DNA of 64,000 nucleotides from Flagellimonas alvinocaridis (GCF_004916895.1 NZ_SNTZ01000001.1:280263-344262), one strand, 5' to 3'; positions 43,421 to 52,453 are shown, counted from the first letter of the stretch. Numbers and translations are program-made. Notes: generated from the sequence alone by a model not told the origin.

Positions 43421-44116
43421 TTACAATATGCTATTCAGAAAGTTTTCCTTGTAGGCACGTCCAATAGGGATTTTTGCTCCATTGGTCAAGTACACAAGAT
43501 TACCGGAGATCTTATCAATTTTTTTGGTGTTGATGATGTGTGATTTGTGCACTTGAAAAAACTGTGGAGGCTCCAATACACTTACCCAATGGCGCAGGGG
43601 TTCGTTGGACAGTATCTTTCGGTGTTCCAATCGGATTTCAGTATAATCGGAATCAGACGAAATGGTCAGAATATCATCCACCGCGACCTTGATGTGTTCA
43701 TGGCTGGACTTTACATAAATCTCTTGGACCGCACTTGATAAAGTTCCTCCATTCTTCAAATCCGTATCTGGTTTTTTGTTCACTTTGTTCACAGCTTGCA
43801 AAAAACGTTGGAAAGAAAACGGTTTTAGTAGATAGTCCACCACATTAAGATCATATCCTTCAAGCGCATATTCAGAAAATGCGGTGGTAAGTATCACATT
43901 GGGAGGGTCTTGGATACTTTTTAGAAAGTCGATTCCATTGATTTTGGGCAAATGGATATCCAAGAACATCAAATCCACAGATGCATTCTTTAAAAACTCC
44001 AGGGCCTGTAACCCATCAGAAAAAGTCCCTACCAGTTCAAGGGAATTTACATCCTTTATGAATTTCTGTAGGATGCGTTGGGCGGGTGGTTGGTCTTCAA
44101 CAATAATACATCTCAT
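43421..44116 (-). CDS. LytTR-family response regulator
   Basis: The 231-aa protein has a receiver domain (E7-D8, phospho-acceptor D53 in F-L-D-I-H-L-P, K-P near residue 103) and a C-terminal LytTR DNA-binding domain (about 130-230; H-K-S-H-I-I-N-T-K-K-I, G-R-A-Y-K). It pairs with the LytS-type kinase encoded 3 nt upstream. Target genes are unknown; the neighbouring xylose operon and the YceI gene are candidates. Confidence 0.92.
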   Translation of the reverse strand: MRCIIVEDQPPAQRILQKFIKDVNSLELVGTFSDGLQALEFLKNASVDLMFLDIHLPKINGIDFLKSIQDPPNVILTTAFSEYALEGYDLNVVDYLLKPFSFQRFLQAVNKVNKKPDTDLKNGGTLSSAVQEIYVKSSHEHIKVAVDDILTISSDSDYTEIRLEHRKILSNEPLRHWVSVLEPPQFFQVHKSHIINTKKIDKISGNLVYLTNGAKIPIGRAYKENFLNSIL

Positions 44117-44119
44117 ACC

Positions 44120-45118
44120 CTATGCCTTTTCGAGTTCCAACCTCAAGTATACGTTATAACTTTTATTTTCTTCCTTTATTTCCAGACGATGTTTGTTCGG
44201 GTACAACAATTGCAATCTTTTTTGAACGTTTTGAAGCCCAATTCCCTTGGCAACCGTATCCAAGCTGGGCACTACTTCAAAATTGTTCTTACAACGAAAC
44301 TCTAATACAGAGCCTTCCATTTTTATGGAAATATCTATCTCAATATCCGATGATTGTCCGGATTGACTATGCTTAAAAGCATTCTCTACGAACACAATCA
44401 AAATCAATGGAGCAATTCTATGGCCACCATTAATGTTGCTTGTCTTAAAATTAACGTGCCCTCTGGATTCAATCTGAAGCTTGTACAGTTTTATAAAATT
44501 GTCCAGATGTTCCAACTCTTTTTTGAGAGGGACAAACTGCTCCTTGGACTCATAGAGCATGTAACGCAATACCCCACTCATCTCTAAAATTATCTCCGGG
44601 GTCTTGGGAGAGTTCTGCAATGCATAGGAATATAGATTGTTCAAATTATTGAACAGAAAATGCGGATTGATCTGTGATCGCAAAAACTGAAGCTCGCTTT
44701 CTTGAATGGTACTCTGAAGCTCATCTATTTCGGCCTGTTTCTGCAAAGCGTCCCATCCAAATTTACATCCGGACAAAATGGTCATAACGGGCAATACCCC
44801 CAATAAGGATAGATACACGCCCGGGAAAGAGGTCCCCCGCTTGGTATTGGGAAACATCAGGGGTTCCAGCACCAATTCTTCCAACAAAATCACAACGGTA
44901 ACAACAAGGCCAAAAGCAATAAAGAACTGCCAGTACTTCTTCTTGTATAGGTATTTGGGCATTAGAAAATAGGTGATAATGACCGTAGCCGCACTGTAAA
45001 ACAACAGAAAGATGGCTCGATCTATATCAATACCACCCTCATGTTTGTCAAAAGAGAAAAACAAGAGCACAATAACGTGCAGTACAACCTGAAATAGAAG
45101 TTCCTTTCTTGAAATCAA
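44120..45118 (-). CDS. LytS-type sensor histidine kinase
   Basis: The 332-aa protein has four N-terminal membrane helices (about 8-28, 33-52, 62-82, 105-123), then a HisKA-family (PF06580-type) phosphoacceptor region with the His in S-Q-I-N-P-H-F-L-F-N-N-L-N, and an ATPase domain with V-F-V-E-N-A-F-K-H-S and G-I-G-L-Q-N-V. No extracellular sensor domain. It forms a two-component pair with the LytTR regulator. Confidence 0.92.
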   Translation of the reverse strand: MISRKELLFQVVLHVIVLLFFSFDKHEGGIDIDRAIFLLFYSAATVIITYFLMPKYLYKKKYWQFFIAFGLVVTVVILLEELVLEPLMFPNTKRGTSFPGVYLSLLGVLPVMTILSGCKFGWDALQKQAEIDELQSTIQESELQFLRSQINPHFLFNNLNNLYSYALQNSPKTPEIILEMSGVLRYMLYESKEQFVPLKKELEHLDNFIKLYKLQIESRGHVNFKTSNINGGHRIAPLILIVFVENAFKHSQSGQSSDIEIDISIKMEGSVLEFRCKNNFEVVPSLDTVAKGIGLQNVQKRLQLLYPNKHRLEIKEENKSYNVYLRLELEKA

Positions 45119-45361
45119 GACGTTGTAATTTATTAAAGGTCAAAACTATGTATAATCCACATTTAATGGAAAATTGTTTTGCCAACAACAAAATTTACCC
45201 CTTGAACGACAGTTTAGTTAAAATTTTCATAAAACCTGCTGATGACATGCCCACTCCTACCGTTTACGGAAAAATCATAGAGGCACTCATTTGATTTGAC
45301 CATATTAGTAGTTATCAATCTCAAAAACAAAAACATCACTAACATTCTAAATGAATCAATC

Positions 45362-45922
45362 ATGAAAAAAACAGCACTGATTTTTTCCCTTCTTGTGGGA
45401 TCTATGGTATCTGCACAGTCCACTTGGAAATCGGACGGCGCCCACTCCAAAGTTGGATTTGCCATTACCCACCTTATGATCTCTGAAGTGGAAGGCCATT
45501 TTGGCGATTTTGACATTACTGCCACTGCTACCGATACTTTTGACGAAGCTCAATTTTCGGTCGATATTAAAACCACCAGTATCGACACAGACAACACCAA
45601 CCGGGACAACCATTTGCGAAGTGATGATTTTTTTGCCGCCGAGACCCATCCTGCCATCACCTTTAAAAGCAACACCTTTGAAAAGACGGGGGACAAAACC
45701 TTTAAACTTACAGGAGACCTTAGCATGCATGGCGTAACCAAGACGGTTACTCTTGATGGAAAGGTAAACGGAATCATTACGGACCAACGCAGCCAAAAGC
45801 TCAAAGCGGGACTTAAACTCACCGGCACCGTCAACCGATTGGATTTTGGTGTGGGCGGTGAAACGGCTTCCCTGGGCAATGAAGTTGACCTTACCATTAA
45901 TCTGGAGATGGCGCAACAATAG
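45362..45922 (+). CDS. YceI-family periplasmic lipid-binding protein
   Basis: The ATG at 45362 gives 186 aa with a short signal peptide (ending VSA-Q). The YceI lipocalin-like barrel shows S-T-W-K-S-D-G-A-H-S-K-V-G-F, N-R-D-N-H-L-R-S-D-D-F-F, H-P-A-I-T-F-K-S and L-D-F-G-V-G. These proteins bind isoprenoids or amphiphiles in the periplasm. The start 66 nt upstream in the same frame lacks a signal peptide and is rejected. The PepSY-type gene follows 44 nt later. Confidence 0.9.
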   Translation: MKKTALIFSLLVGSMVSAQSTWKSDGAHSKVGFAITHLMISEVEGHFGDFDITATATDTFDEAQFSVDIKTTSIDTDNTNRDNHLRSDDFFAAETHPAITFKSNTFEKTGDKTFKLTGDLSMHGVTKTVTLDGKVNGIITDQRSQKLKAGLKLTGTVNRLDFGVGGETASLGNEVDLTINLEMAQQ

Positions 45923-45966
45923 ACGTATATTTGGGCCCGAAAACAATTTAAAAACAGACCTCCTTC

Positions 45967-46476
45967 ATGGGAAGAAAATCGGAAAACACGTTTCGGGAAA
46001 TCCACAGATATCTTGGATTTTTCTTGGCCGGAATCATGGCAGTATATGCCATTAGTGGCATTGTACTTACGTTTAGAAATACGGACTACATGAAAAGTGA
46101 CGTCCAGATCAGTACAACCTTGGAGCCCAACCTCAATGAGGAAACGCTCGGCGCTGCTTTGCGCAAAAGAGGATTCAAGGTAAACCGTACCGAAGGAGAC
46201 CTATTCTATTTCAGCGGAGGCACTTACAACCAAAAAACAGGGGAAGCTTCCTATACCGAAAAACGTTTGCCCAAGATCCTGGACAACATGAACAAACTCC
46301 ACAAAATGCACTCCGGCCATCCTTTGTTCTGGCTGGGCATTTTCTTTGGTGTGGCGCTTTTGTTCTTTGCCGTTTCTGCTTTTTTTATGTTTCGTCCCAA
46401 GGCCCCCATTTATAAAAACGGGCTGTACTTTGCCGCAGCAGGCTTTGTACTCACCGTGATATTGCTTTTTGTATAG
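45967..46476 (+). CDS. PepSY-associated membrane protein
   Basis: The 169-aa protein opens with F-R-E-I-H-R-Y-L-G-F-F-L-A-G-I-M-A-V-Y-A-I-S-G, the usual start of PepSY-associated transmembrane proteins, has a periplasmic PepSY-like segment (about 42-105) and then H-K-M-H-S-G-H before two further membrane helices. The paired histidines suggest haem binding or electron transfer, as in ferric-reductase-type relatives, but this short form is not a full reductase. It is followed by a terminator. Confidence 0.75.
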   Translation: MGRKSENTFREIHRYLGFFLAGIMAVYAISGIVLTFRNTDYMKSDVQISTTLEPNLNEETLGAALRKRGFKVNRTEGDLFYFSGGTYNQKTGEASYTEKRLPKILDNMNKLHKMHSGHPLFWLGIFFGVALLFFAVSAFFMFRPKAPIYKNGLYFAAAGFVLTVILLFV

Positions 46477-46502
46477 AAAATCTGTACCACTTATATGGAT
46501 TG

Positions 46503-46528
46503 GCCACCCTTTTGGGTGGCTTTTTTTA
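46503..46528 (+). terminator. Rho-independent terminator
   Basis: Stem GCCACCC / GGGTGGC (46503-46509, 46514-46520) with TTTT loop and a T7 run. It ends the YceI-PepSY transcript. Confidence 0.9.
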
Positions 46529-46598
46529 TGAAATAGTATCGGTTATCCCGTGTTGCGTAACCTTTGATTATCCTTAATTTCCTCTTTTTAGGTGATTC

Positions 46599-46645
46599 TT
46601 AACCCTCTTAACCCTTCCTTAACCCTTCTTATTTTTCCTTAATCC
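46599..46645. repeat. Short TTAACCC direct repeats upstream of barrel gene
   Basis: TTAACCC occurs at 46599-46605, 46608-46614 and 46619-46625, followed by TTAATCC at 46639-46645. The 9- to 20-nt spacing is close to helical phasing. A GTAACCTTTG string lies at 46556-46565. They lie about 120 nt before the gene at 46762; a role as a regulator-binding array is possible but not shown. Confidence 0.4.
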
Positions 46646-46761
46646 GTTCGTTAGCGCCTTACTTCTATTTTAGCCCGCGGCATGACCAAACGACCATCAT
46701 ATCAATCATAAAATAGGTTCAGAGTCATTGCCTTGACCTTATTTCCAATCAAAACTAAATA

Positions 46762-47775
46762 ATGATTCCATTAAACAACACTTCTAAAAAGGGTTCTACA
46801 GTTGGGTCCAGATTTTCTTGGCCTTATCTGGTGGTCACCCTAACGCTATTTTGCATCTGGTTCCCGAACCCGCTTCAGGCGCAGACCCCCAGTGATGCCT
46901 TGATGATGCCCTCCAAGAACATATGCGTCTTGTTTGCCTATGACATGGGCAGCTTTGACCGCTATTGGGAAGGCGGCTATCTACGGTCCAACGAGACCAT
47001 CGCCACGGTAGACCGTAACACGGTATTGCCCATGGCGGCCATTGGTATTCTGGACGACCTCAACTTTTATATTGGCCTGCCCTTTATCAGTACGGATTCT
47101 TCGGAACCCAATGGAGGAAAGTTTACTGGGGCAAGAGGGTTTCAGGATATTGGCTTCGCCTTAAAGTATAGGGCCGTTCAAAAAACCTTGGGCAATGGGG
47201 AGCTATCCGTCTTGACCACGGCCGGATTTTCAACTCCCCTCACCAATTATCTGTCCGATTACAAACCCTACAGCATCGGTTCGGGCGCTCCGGAGTTTTC
47301 ACTGCGGGCCATAAGCCAGTACCAATTGTCCAACGGTTGGTTCGTAAGAGGTTCCTTGGCCCATCTTTGGCGTGGGTATACCGAAGCCGAAAGGGATTAC
47401 TATTACAACAACGGCAGCTACTATACCGCTTGGATGGATGTCCCCAACGCTTGGACCTATGAGGGTATCGTTGGAAAGTGGTTCTTTGACTACTCGTTCA
47501 AGTTGGAATTCAACTATACCGGATTGGATTCTACCAGCGGGGACGATATCAGGGCCTATAATGCCGCACAGCCCACCAATAAGGTAAAGTTTGACCGCAT
47601 TGGGCTTTCGGCACAATACTATTTTAAATCCTTGAAGGGATTGGGCGTTGTGGCCTACCACAACAGGATCATTGATGGGCGAAACATGCCCAAACTTAGC
47701 AATACCGGCTTTGGTATTACCTATCAGTTCAACCCATTCAAAAAACCAATTGAAGTAACCGATGATGTACAATAA
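46762..47775 (+). CDS. Outer membrane beta-barrel protein (transporter/MetA-pathway type)
   Basis: The 337-aa protein has a long N-terminal region with a hydrophobic signal (about 22-41, ending LQA-Q), then alternating beta strands rich in Tyr/Trp/Gly (F-Y-I-G-L-P-F-I, R-G-F-Q-D-I-G-F-A-L-K-Y) and a C-terminal T-G-F-G-I-T-Y-Q-F. This resembles the phenol-degradation/MetA-type barrel proteins. Its last 14 nt overlap the haloperoxidase-like gene, so the two are coupled and probably act together at the cell surface. Confidence 0.7.
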   Translation: MIPLNNTSKKGSTVGSRFSWPYLVVTLTLFCIWFPNPLQAQTPSDALMMPSKNICVLFAYDMGSFDRYWEGGYLRSNETIATVDRNTVLPMAAIGILDDLNFYIGLPFISTDSSEPNGGKFTGARGFQDIGFALKYRAVQKTLGNGELSVLTTAGFSTPLTNYLSDYKPYSIGSGAPEFSLRAISQYQLSNGWFVRGSLAHLWRGYTEAERDYYYNNGSYYTAWMDVPNAWTYEGIVGKWFFDYSFKLEFNYTGLDSTSGDDIRAYNAAQPTNKVKFDRIGLSAQYYFKSLKGLGVVAYHNRIIDGRNMPKLSNTGFGITYQFNPFKKPIEVTDDVQ

Positions 47776-49306
47776 GATATCCACCCTACTTTGGGCCATC
47801 GCCCTTGTGGTTTTGGCCTCCTGCGAGAAAGACACCCCGCGCTACCTTCCCTATGAAAGTTATGCGTATTCCGAACTTGATGAAAACGGTGGGGACTGGA
47901 CCCCTGTGCTCCATGATTCCGGGGCCTCGATACCCGTGGATGCGCCCGAGTCTTCCGATTCCCAAGCCTATCAAGCGGAGCTGGCAGACCTGAAAGCCGA
48001 TATGCAAAGCATGACCTCTGAACAGAAAAAAGCCGTAAAGTATTGGACCAACAATCCGACCATTCGCTGGAACGAGGTTGCCTTGGAACTCATTGCCAAG
48101 TACAACCTCATCCCCGGTCCCAATGCCGATGGCACCTATACCCTGCCCAATCCATCCAACCCAGAAGGGCCACCGGCCTTTCCTTTTGCTCATCCACCTT
48201 ATGCGTGTAGGGCATTGGCCTACATGTCCGTGGCTCAGTTTGATGGCCTCATCAGTGCATGGCATTACAAATACCAATACAACCGGGCAGCACCCTATCA
48301 GCAGGATGGGGACATCGATTTTGCGTATGAGGAGAATGCCATCCCTTCCTATCCCTCGGATGGAGCGGTGATCGCAAGGGCCTCACGGAACATCCTTACA
48401 GCCATGTTTCCTTTGGAAGCAGAGTATCTGCAAGGTTTGGAAGAAGAACATTTAGAAAGTCTCCGATTGTCCGGCGGACATGTGATGAGCGATGTCACCG
48501 CAGGCGTTGCCATTGGTGATGTGGTCTCGGCCACTGCCTTGGCACGGGCTTCCACCGACGGCATGAGCAAAGCGCAGACCCCAAAAGCCGTTTCCGATTC
48601 CATTAAACAAGCCGCCTATGACCGTTTTGGTTGGGCTTGGGACAACTTGGAAATACCAGTACGTCCTGTGGGGTTGACACCTCTTTTTGGAAAAGTGACC
48701 ATGTGGAGCATTGACGATGTGGAAAGTGTACGCCCCATTGCACCGCCGCAACTGGACTCACAGGAATTTTTGGACGATGTGGAACTGCTTAAGGACTACG
48801 CCCGCAACATGACGGACGAACATCGCCGGATCGCCAACTTTTGGCAAGATGGACTGGGCACCTACACCCCTCCAGGGCACTGGAACCGCATTGCCAACGA
48901 ATTTATCGTGGATTATAGATTGAATCCACTTCAGACCACCCGTACCCTAGCCTATATGAACATGGCCATTATGGACTCCGGGATCAGTTGTTGGGATGCC
49001 AAATACTATTACCATTATCCCAGACCCATCCAGATGATCGAAGGGTTTGAGACCATCGCCGGAACCCCCAACTTCCCCAGCTACACCTCGGGACACAGTG
49101 TGTTTTCGGCAGCGGCATCGGAAGTATTGGCCTATGTTTTCCCGGAAGAGGCCAGTAAGTTCAGGGGTTGGGCCGAAGAGGCCGCCATATCACGAGTGTA
49201 CGGTGGAATCCATTGGAGTTTTGACGCCACCGTGGGTACCGACCAAGGCCGCGCAGTGGCACAGTATACCATTGATCGCGCCATGGCCGATGGTGCTGAC
49301 CAATAA
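47762..49306 (+). CDS. Vanadium haloperoxidase/PAP2-type lipoprotein
   Basis: The 514-aa lipoprotein (L-A-S-C, Cys21) contains a PAP2/vanadate-binding site in its C-terminal third: K-Y-Y-Y-H-Y-P-R-P, P-S-Y-T-S-G-H-S-V-F-S and S-R-V-Y-G-G-I-H-W-S-F-D. These are the motifs K-x6-RP, PSGH-like and SR-x5-H shared by vanadium-dependent haloperoxidases and PAP2 acid phosphatases. Length and lipoprotein anchor match Bacteroidota vanadium-peroxidase-like proteins more than membrane PAP2 enzymes. Whether it oxidises halide or hydrolyses phosphate cannot be read from sequence. Confidence 0.8.
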   Translation: MMYNKISTLLWAIALVVLASCEKDTPRYLPYESYAYSELDENGGDWTPVLHDSGASIPVDAPESSDSQAYQAELADLKADMQSMTSEQKKAVKYWTNNPTIRWNEVALELIAKYNLIPGPNADGTYTLPNPSNPEGPPAFPFAHPPYACRALAYMSVAQFDGLISAWHYKYQYNRAAPYQQDGDIDFAYEENAIPSYPSDGAVIARASRNILTAMFPLEAEYLQGLEEEHLESLRLSGGHVMSDVTAGVAIGDVVSATALARASTDGMSKAQTPKAVSDSIKQAAYDRFGWAWDNLEIPVRPVGLTPLFGKVTMWSIDDVESVRPIAPPQLDSQEFLDDVELLKDYARNMTDEHRRIANFWQDGLGTYTPPGHWNRIANEFIVDYRLNPLQTTRTLAYMNMAIMDSGISCWDAKYYYHYPRPIQMIEGFETIAGTPNFPSYTSGHSVFSAAASEVLAYVFPEEASKFRGWAEEAAISRVYGGIHWSFDATVGTDQGRAVAQYTIDRAMADGADQ

Positions 49307-49393
49307 AATGGAAGACGCCCTGTAAGCCAAGGGGCAATCTTCCCGACCAACAACATCAGATCAAAACAATCTGAAAAACTAGCTTTACAGGAA

Positions 49394-49422
49394 AGAGCCC
49401 GCCGATATCGGTGGGCTTTTTT
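49394..49422 (+). terminator. Rho-independent terminator
   Basis: Inverted repeat AGCCC-CCGATATCGG-GGGCT with single opposed G/T bases, followed by six T. It ends the barrel-haloperoxidase operon. Confidence 0.85.
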
Positions 49423-49437
49423 ACTGCAAACAACCCT

Positions 49438-49878
49438 TTAGGGTTGGGCCACACCTTGCCGTTCCACCTGCTTTATATGTATAGGATTCACATAACAATG
49501 CTGTACCAAGATATGGAGTTTGGGGTCAGGGGCCTCAATGGTAAACTGTAGGTCCAGTTCATCGGTGTTGATCTGCAAAAAACCACGGGCCAAGGGCCTT
49601 GGCATGCCCAGTGCATTGCTCTCGAATGGGAATTTAGAAGTGGGTAGCCCAAACCAAAAGGAAAACTGAAACACCAGATGGTCCAACACCTCCATTTGGG
49701 GCATCCCAGGCGATGGTGGGGTGTGGATGCGAAGTTTGGCATTCTCTCGAACGATCCTGTTGAGCAACTTGTTCTCATTGAACAAATGGATGTCCAGATA
49801 TGCGAAGGTAATTTCCAGGGAAGCATTGGGGCGTTGGTCCAAAAAATGTTGGATCTCCCCCAATAGATCAATAGACAT
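49438..49878 (-). CDS. Hypothetical protein, 146 aa
   Basis: From the ATG at 49876-49878 (M-S-I-D-L-L-G-E-I-Q-H-F-L) the protein has 146 residues; an earlier ATG at 49926 would add 16. No signal peptide or membrane helix. It contains a proline-rich turn (T-P-P-S-P-G-M-P) near residue 77 and ends V-E-R-Q-G-V-A-Q-P. No family recognised. It is divergent from the XRE gene cluster, about 120 nt away. Confidence 0.5.
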   Translation of the reverse strand: MSIDLLGEIQHFLDQRPNASLEITFAYLDIHLFNENKLLNRIVRENAKLRIHTPPSPGMPQMEVLDHLVFQFSFWFGLPTSKFPFESNALGMPRPLARGFLQINTDELDLQFTIEAPDPKLHILVQHCYVNPIHIKQVERQGVAQP

Positions 49879-49997
49879 GGCAAAGAGATTACAGTTCAGG
49901 GGGTTATGCCGGAATTTCTGTAACAATGATACGAAAAATAATTAAAATACCCCATCGAGGGTGTCAATATTTTATTAAACTATAGGCAACTTGGCAT

Positions 49998-50237
49998 GTG
50001 CTCAATACCTACACACAAGAAGACAAGGAAATCATGAAGTCGGTTGGTCAGAGAATCCAACAACTTCGCAATGCGAAAGGGCTGACCCAATTCCAACTTT
50101 CCATAGAAGCAGATATCACCAAAAATCAGATTGGGAGAATTGAACGTGCAGAACGCAACACCAGTTTGGTTACCCTCAACCGAATTGCCAGTGCCTTGGG
50201 AGTTCCCTTGCACACCTTATTTTTGAAAGAGGGTTAG
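49998..50237 (+). CDS. Small XRE-family regulator (copy 1 of 3)
   Basis: A GTG at 49998 gives 79 aa; an ATG at 50034 is also possible, but alignment with copy 2 (Y-T-Q-E-x-x-x-I-x-K at the same place) supports the longer start. The protein is a single helix-turn-helix: L-T-Q-F-Q-L-S-I-E-A-D-I-T-K-N-Q-I-G-R-I-E-R. Three such genes stand in tandem. Confidence 0.8.
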   Translation: MLNTYTQEDKEIMKSVGQRIQQLRNAKGLTQFQLSIEADITKNQIGRIERAERNTSLVTLNRIASALGVPLHTLFLKEG

Positions 50238-50241
50238 AATC

Positions 50242-50475
50242 ATGCGAAGAAACTACACCCAAGAAGAGTTACAAATCTTAAAAGATTTTGGACTACGGGT
50301 TCGAGATTTAAGGGAAGCGGCCGGACTGTCCCAGGCTGCTTTGGAAACAGATGCGAAGATGTCCAAAAATCAGGTTGGGAGAATAGAACGTGGAGAGATC
50401 AGTACTTCCATTGTCAATCTCCATCTTTTGGCACAAGCACTGGATGTGCCGATAAAAGATTTTTTTCAATCATAA
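50242..50475 (+). CDS. Small XRE-family regulator (copy 2 of 3)
   Basis: The 77-aa helix-turn-helix protein (L-S-Q-A-A-L-E-T-D-A-K-M-S-K-N-Q-V-G-R-I-E-R-G) begins 4 nt after copy 1. The shared N-Q-[IV]-G-R-I-E-R and [ST]-S-[LI]-V-[TN]-L show it arose by tandem duplication with copy 1. It lacks any sensor domain. Confidence 0.85.
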   Translation: MRRNYTQEELQILKDFGLRVRDLREAAGLSQAALETDAKMSKNQVGRIERGEISTSIVNLHLLAQALDVPIKDFFQS

Positions 50476-50485
50476 TCCAACACAA

Positions 50486-50737
50486 ATGGGATTTTATGAA
50501 AGCGAGCTTGAAAGGCAGGAAAACGAGTTCAAAAAACAGCTTGGTGAAAAAATCAAGGGTCATAGGTCCGCAATCGGGTTATCCCAACATCAATTGGCGT
50601 TGGAGGCCAACATCAGCAGAACCCAAATCAGTAGATTGGAGAATGGGGAGGTCAATACCAGTGTCATTAGTTTACTTAGGGTGGCTAGAGCACTTAACCT
50701 AAGTAAGGAGCAATTGTTGGATTTATTGGAAAGGTAA
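50486..50737 (+). CDS. Small XRE-family regulator (copy 3 of 3)
   Basis: The 83-aa helix-turn-helix protein (L-S-Q-H-Q-L-A-L-E-A-N-I-S-R-T-Q-I-S-R-L-E-N-G-E) starts 10 nt after copy 2. It is more diverged (R-T-Q-I-S-R-L-E-N-G) and has an extended charged N-terminus. The gene ends 4 nt before the unknown protein at 50742. Confidence 0.85.
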   Translation: MGFYESELERQENEFKKQLGEKIKGHRSAIGLSQHQLALEANISRTQISRLENGEVNTSVISLLRVARALNLSKEQLLDLLER

Positions 50738-50741
50738 AAAA

Positions 50742-51143
50742 ATGAAAAATCCATTTAGAAGAAAGAAAAAACCACAGGTGGAATTTCCGAACGATGAAGT
50801 TTTTTGGATTCCTGGAAATTGGAACGATAGAAGTGAAATAGTGGGGTCAATTGCAAAGAACAACATGAATGAATTTGTTTTCGCAGGATATATAATGTTG
50901 AATATGAACACTCAAGAATCATTTGGAATTCAAATTCTTGAAAAGTCAGATTTTGACAATTTAGATTTTTTTGGAAAGTTCAAGGATTCCGATTTTTTTA
51001 TCAGAATGGATTTAACCGAAAGTGAATACAATCAACAAGAATCAATAATTAAAGCGGGAAACGCGATTCTAAAAGCCGGGGGACTCTCAATTTTTGCTGA
51101 AAAAAGCAGTTTAATCTATTCAGCAGAGTCTTGGAATACCTGA
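50742..51143 (+). CDS. Hypothetical protein, 133 aa, with XRE cluster
   Basis: The 133-aa protein begins with a basic stretch (K-N-P-F-R-R-K-K-K-P) and then has mixed alpha/beta sequence (F-W-I-P-G-N-W-N-D-R-S, F-G-I-Q-I-L-E-K). No family recognised and no membrane segment. It has a lower-GC, AT-rich composition than the genes around it. It begins 4 nt after XRE copy 3, so the four genes look like one unit. It could be the effector or the controlled target of the small regulators. Confidence 0.55.
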   Translation: MKNPFRRKKKPQVEFPNDEVFWIPGNWNDRSEIVGSIAKNNMNEFVFAGYIMLNMNTQESFGIQILEKSDFDNLDFFGKFKDSDFFIRMDLTESEYNQQESIIKAGNAILKAGGLSIFAEKSSLIYSAESWNT

Positions 51144-51210
51144 AAAACGTATGATGCTCTCCAACTTTGCATTTGATTTCTCTTCCTATTGGTTTTGTTC
51201 ATAAACGTCC

Positions 51211-52314
51211 TTACACTTTAAAATAGACTTTCTTCCGGTCCAAGAAATAGGTGAGGTGCCAAAAGATAAAGAGCACGAGCAAGGCATTGATTACCATGAT
51301 CCAATCTTGGGGCAGGCCGATCGGGGCCAAGAGCCCTTCGGTCCAAATCTTTCCAAAATCCTGAAACCATTGCACCCCCACGGTCTCCGCAAACAAATAG
51401 ATAAAGATGGAGTTGGTGCCCACTACGGAGAATATTTTCAACCAATTGGCCTTATAACCCTTAACATCGATCCCCCAATAGAACAAGGCCAATACCAGAA
51501 TGGCAATGCCCCCAGAGGCCAAGGTAAAGGAGGTGGTGGCAATCCTTTTGATCATCGGGGTGATGTCCAGCACGTCCATGGCCAGGCCAAGCACCAGAAT
51601 CCCCAGTCCCCAAATGACGAATGCCTTTAGTTTTTCCTTCGCATCCCTATTGGAGAGCAAAACCTGTCCGCAGACCACGCCCCAAATGGTGTGGGCTGCC
51701 GTAGGGATAAAATTGATGAAGACCCAATAACCACTATTGGTCTTTCCCATTACCAGCATATCTACCCAAGAACCAAAACTTTCGCCTTGGTTGTATGGGT
51801 TTTCGGGATTGTAGGCCCGGTACAACACTTCGGTCAATACCAAAAGTGCTGCGGATATGGCGAGTTGAACTTTATGGGGAAGCTGCATGATGGCGTAGGC
51901 AATCAGTATGGTGAACGCCAACTGCACCAGAACGTTCCAAAGTTCCCAGACCAGTTTATGACTGTAGACACAGTGCAACAGCACCCCAAAACTGAACAGT
52001 AGGAAACACCTTTTCAAGATATGGCGGGTCACTGCGCGCTTGTCCCCGTTGGCCAGTCGCTTACGTTTTGAAAAAGGCATGGCCACTCCCACAATGAACA
52101 TGAAAAAGGGCTGGATCAAGTCCCAAAACCGAAGCCCGTTCCAAGGGTGATGGTGTAATTGATGGGCAAGCCCTTCCAACCAAGTGCCTTCGGCCAAGGC
52201 TGAAAAATTAGCGTGAAATCCGGCAGCTTCGGCAATCAATAGGAACATGGTCAATCCCCGGAATACATCCAAGGAAAAAAGACGTTGGGAAACGTTGGTG
52301 GTAGATGGCGACAT
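51211..52314 (-). CDS. DUF5009/acyltransferase-type membrane protein
   Basis: The 367-aa protein has about 10 membrane segments and the family opening S-L-D-V-F-R-G-L-T-M-F-L-L-I-A-E-A-A-G, W-D-L-I-Q-P-F-F-M-F-I-V-G-V-A-M-P and H-H-P-W-N-G. This is the HGSNAT-like DUF5009 family, related to heparan-alpha-glucosaminide N-acetyltransferase, and is often linked to sulfated or amino glycan use. It is divergent from a sulfatase gene, which supports such a role. Confidence 0.8.
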   Translation of the reverse strand: MSPSTTNVSQRLFSLDVFRGLTMFLLIAEAAGFHANFSALAEGTWLEGLAHQLHHHPWNGLRFWDLIQPFFMFIVGVAMPFSKRKRLANGDKRAVTRHILKRCFLLFSFGVLLHCVYSHKLVWELWNVLVQLAFTILIAYAIMQLPHKVQLAISAALLVLTEVLYRAYNPENPYNQGESFGSWVDMLVMGKTNSGYWVFINFIPTAAHTIWGVVCGQVLLSNRDAKEKLKAFVIWGLGILVLGLAMDVLDITPMIKRIATTSFTLASGGIAILVLALFYWGIDVKGYKANWLKIFSVVGTNSIFIYLFAETVGVQWFQDFGKIWTEGLLAPIGLPQDWIMVINALLVLFIFWHLTYFLDRKKVYFKV

Positions 52315-52453
52315 AGATGGTTGGTTGGATACTCGCTACAAGATAGCCCATTTGTCATACATCCCAATGGCACCAAAGCATGAACTAACCCACAAAATGA
52401 CTTGCGAATTGTATCTTAGTAAGGTCATCAATGAAAAATCAAACCAAACCTTC

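Noticed and set aside
45109-45294. 61-codon open frame upstream of the YceI gene
   Set aside because: Starts inside the kinase gene on the other strand, lacks a good ribosome site and family features.
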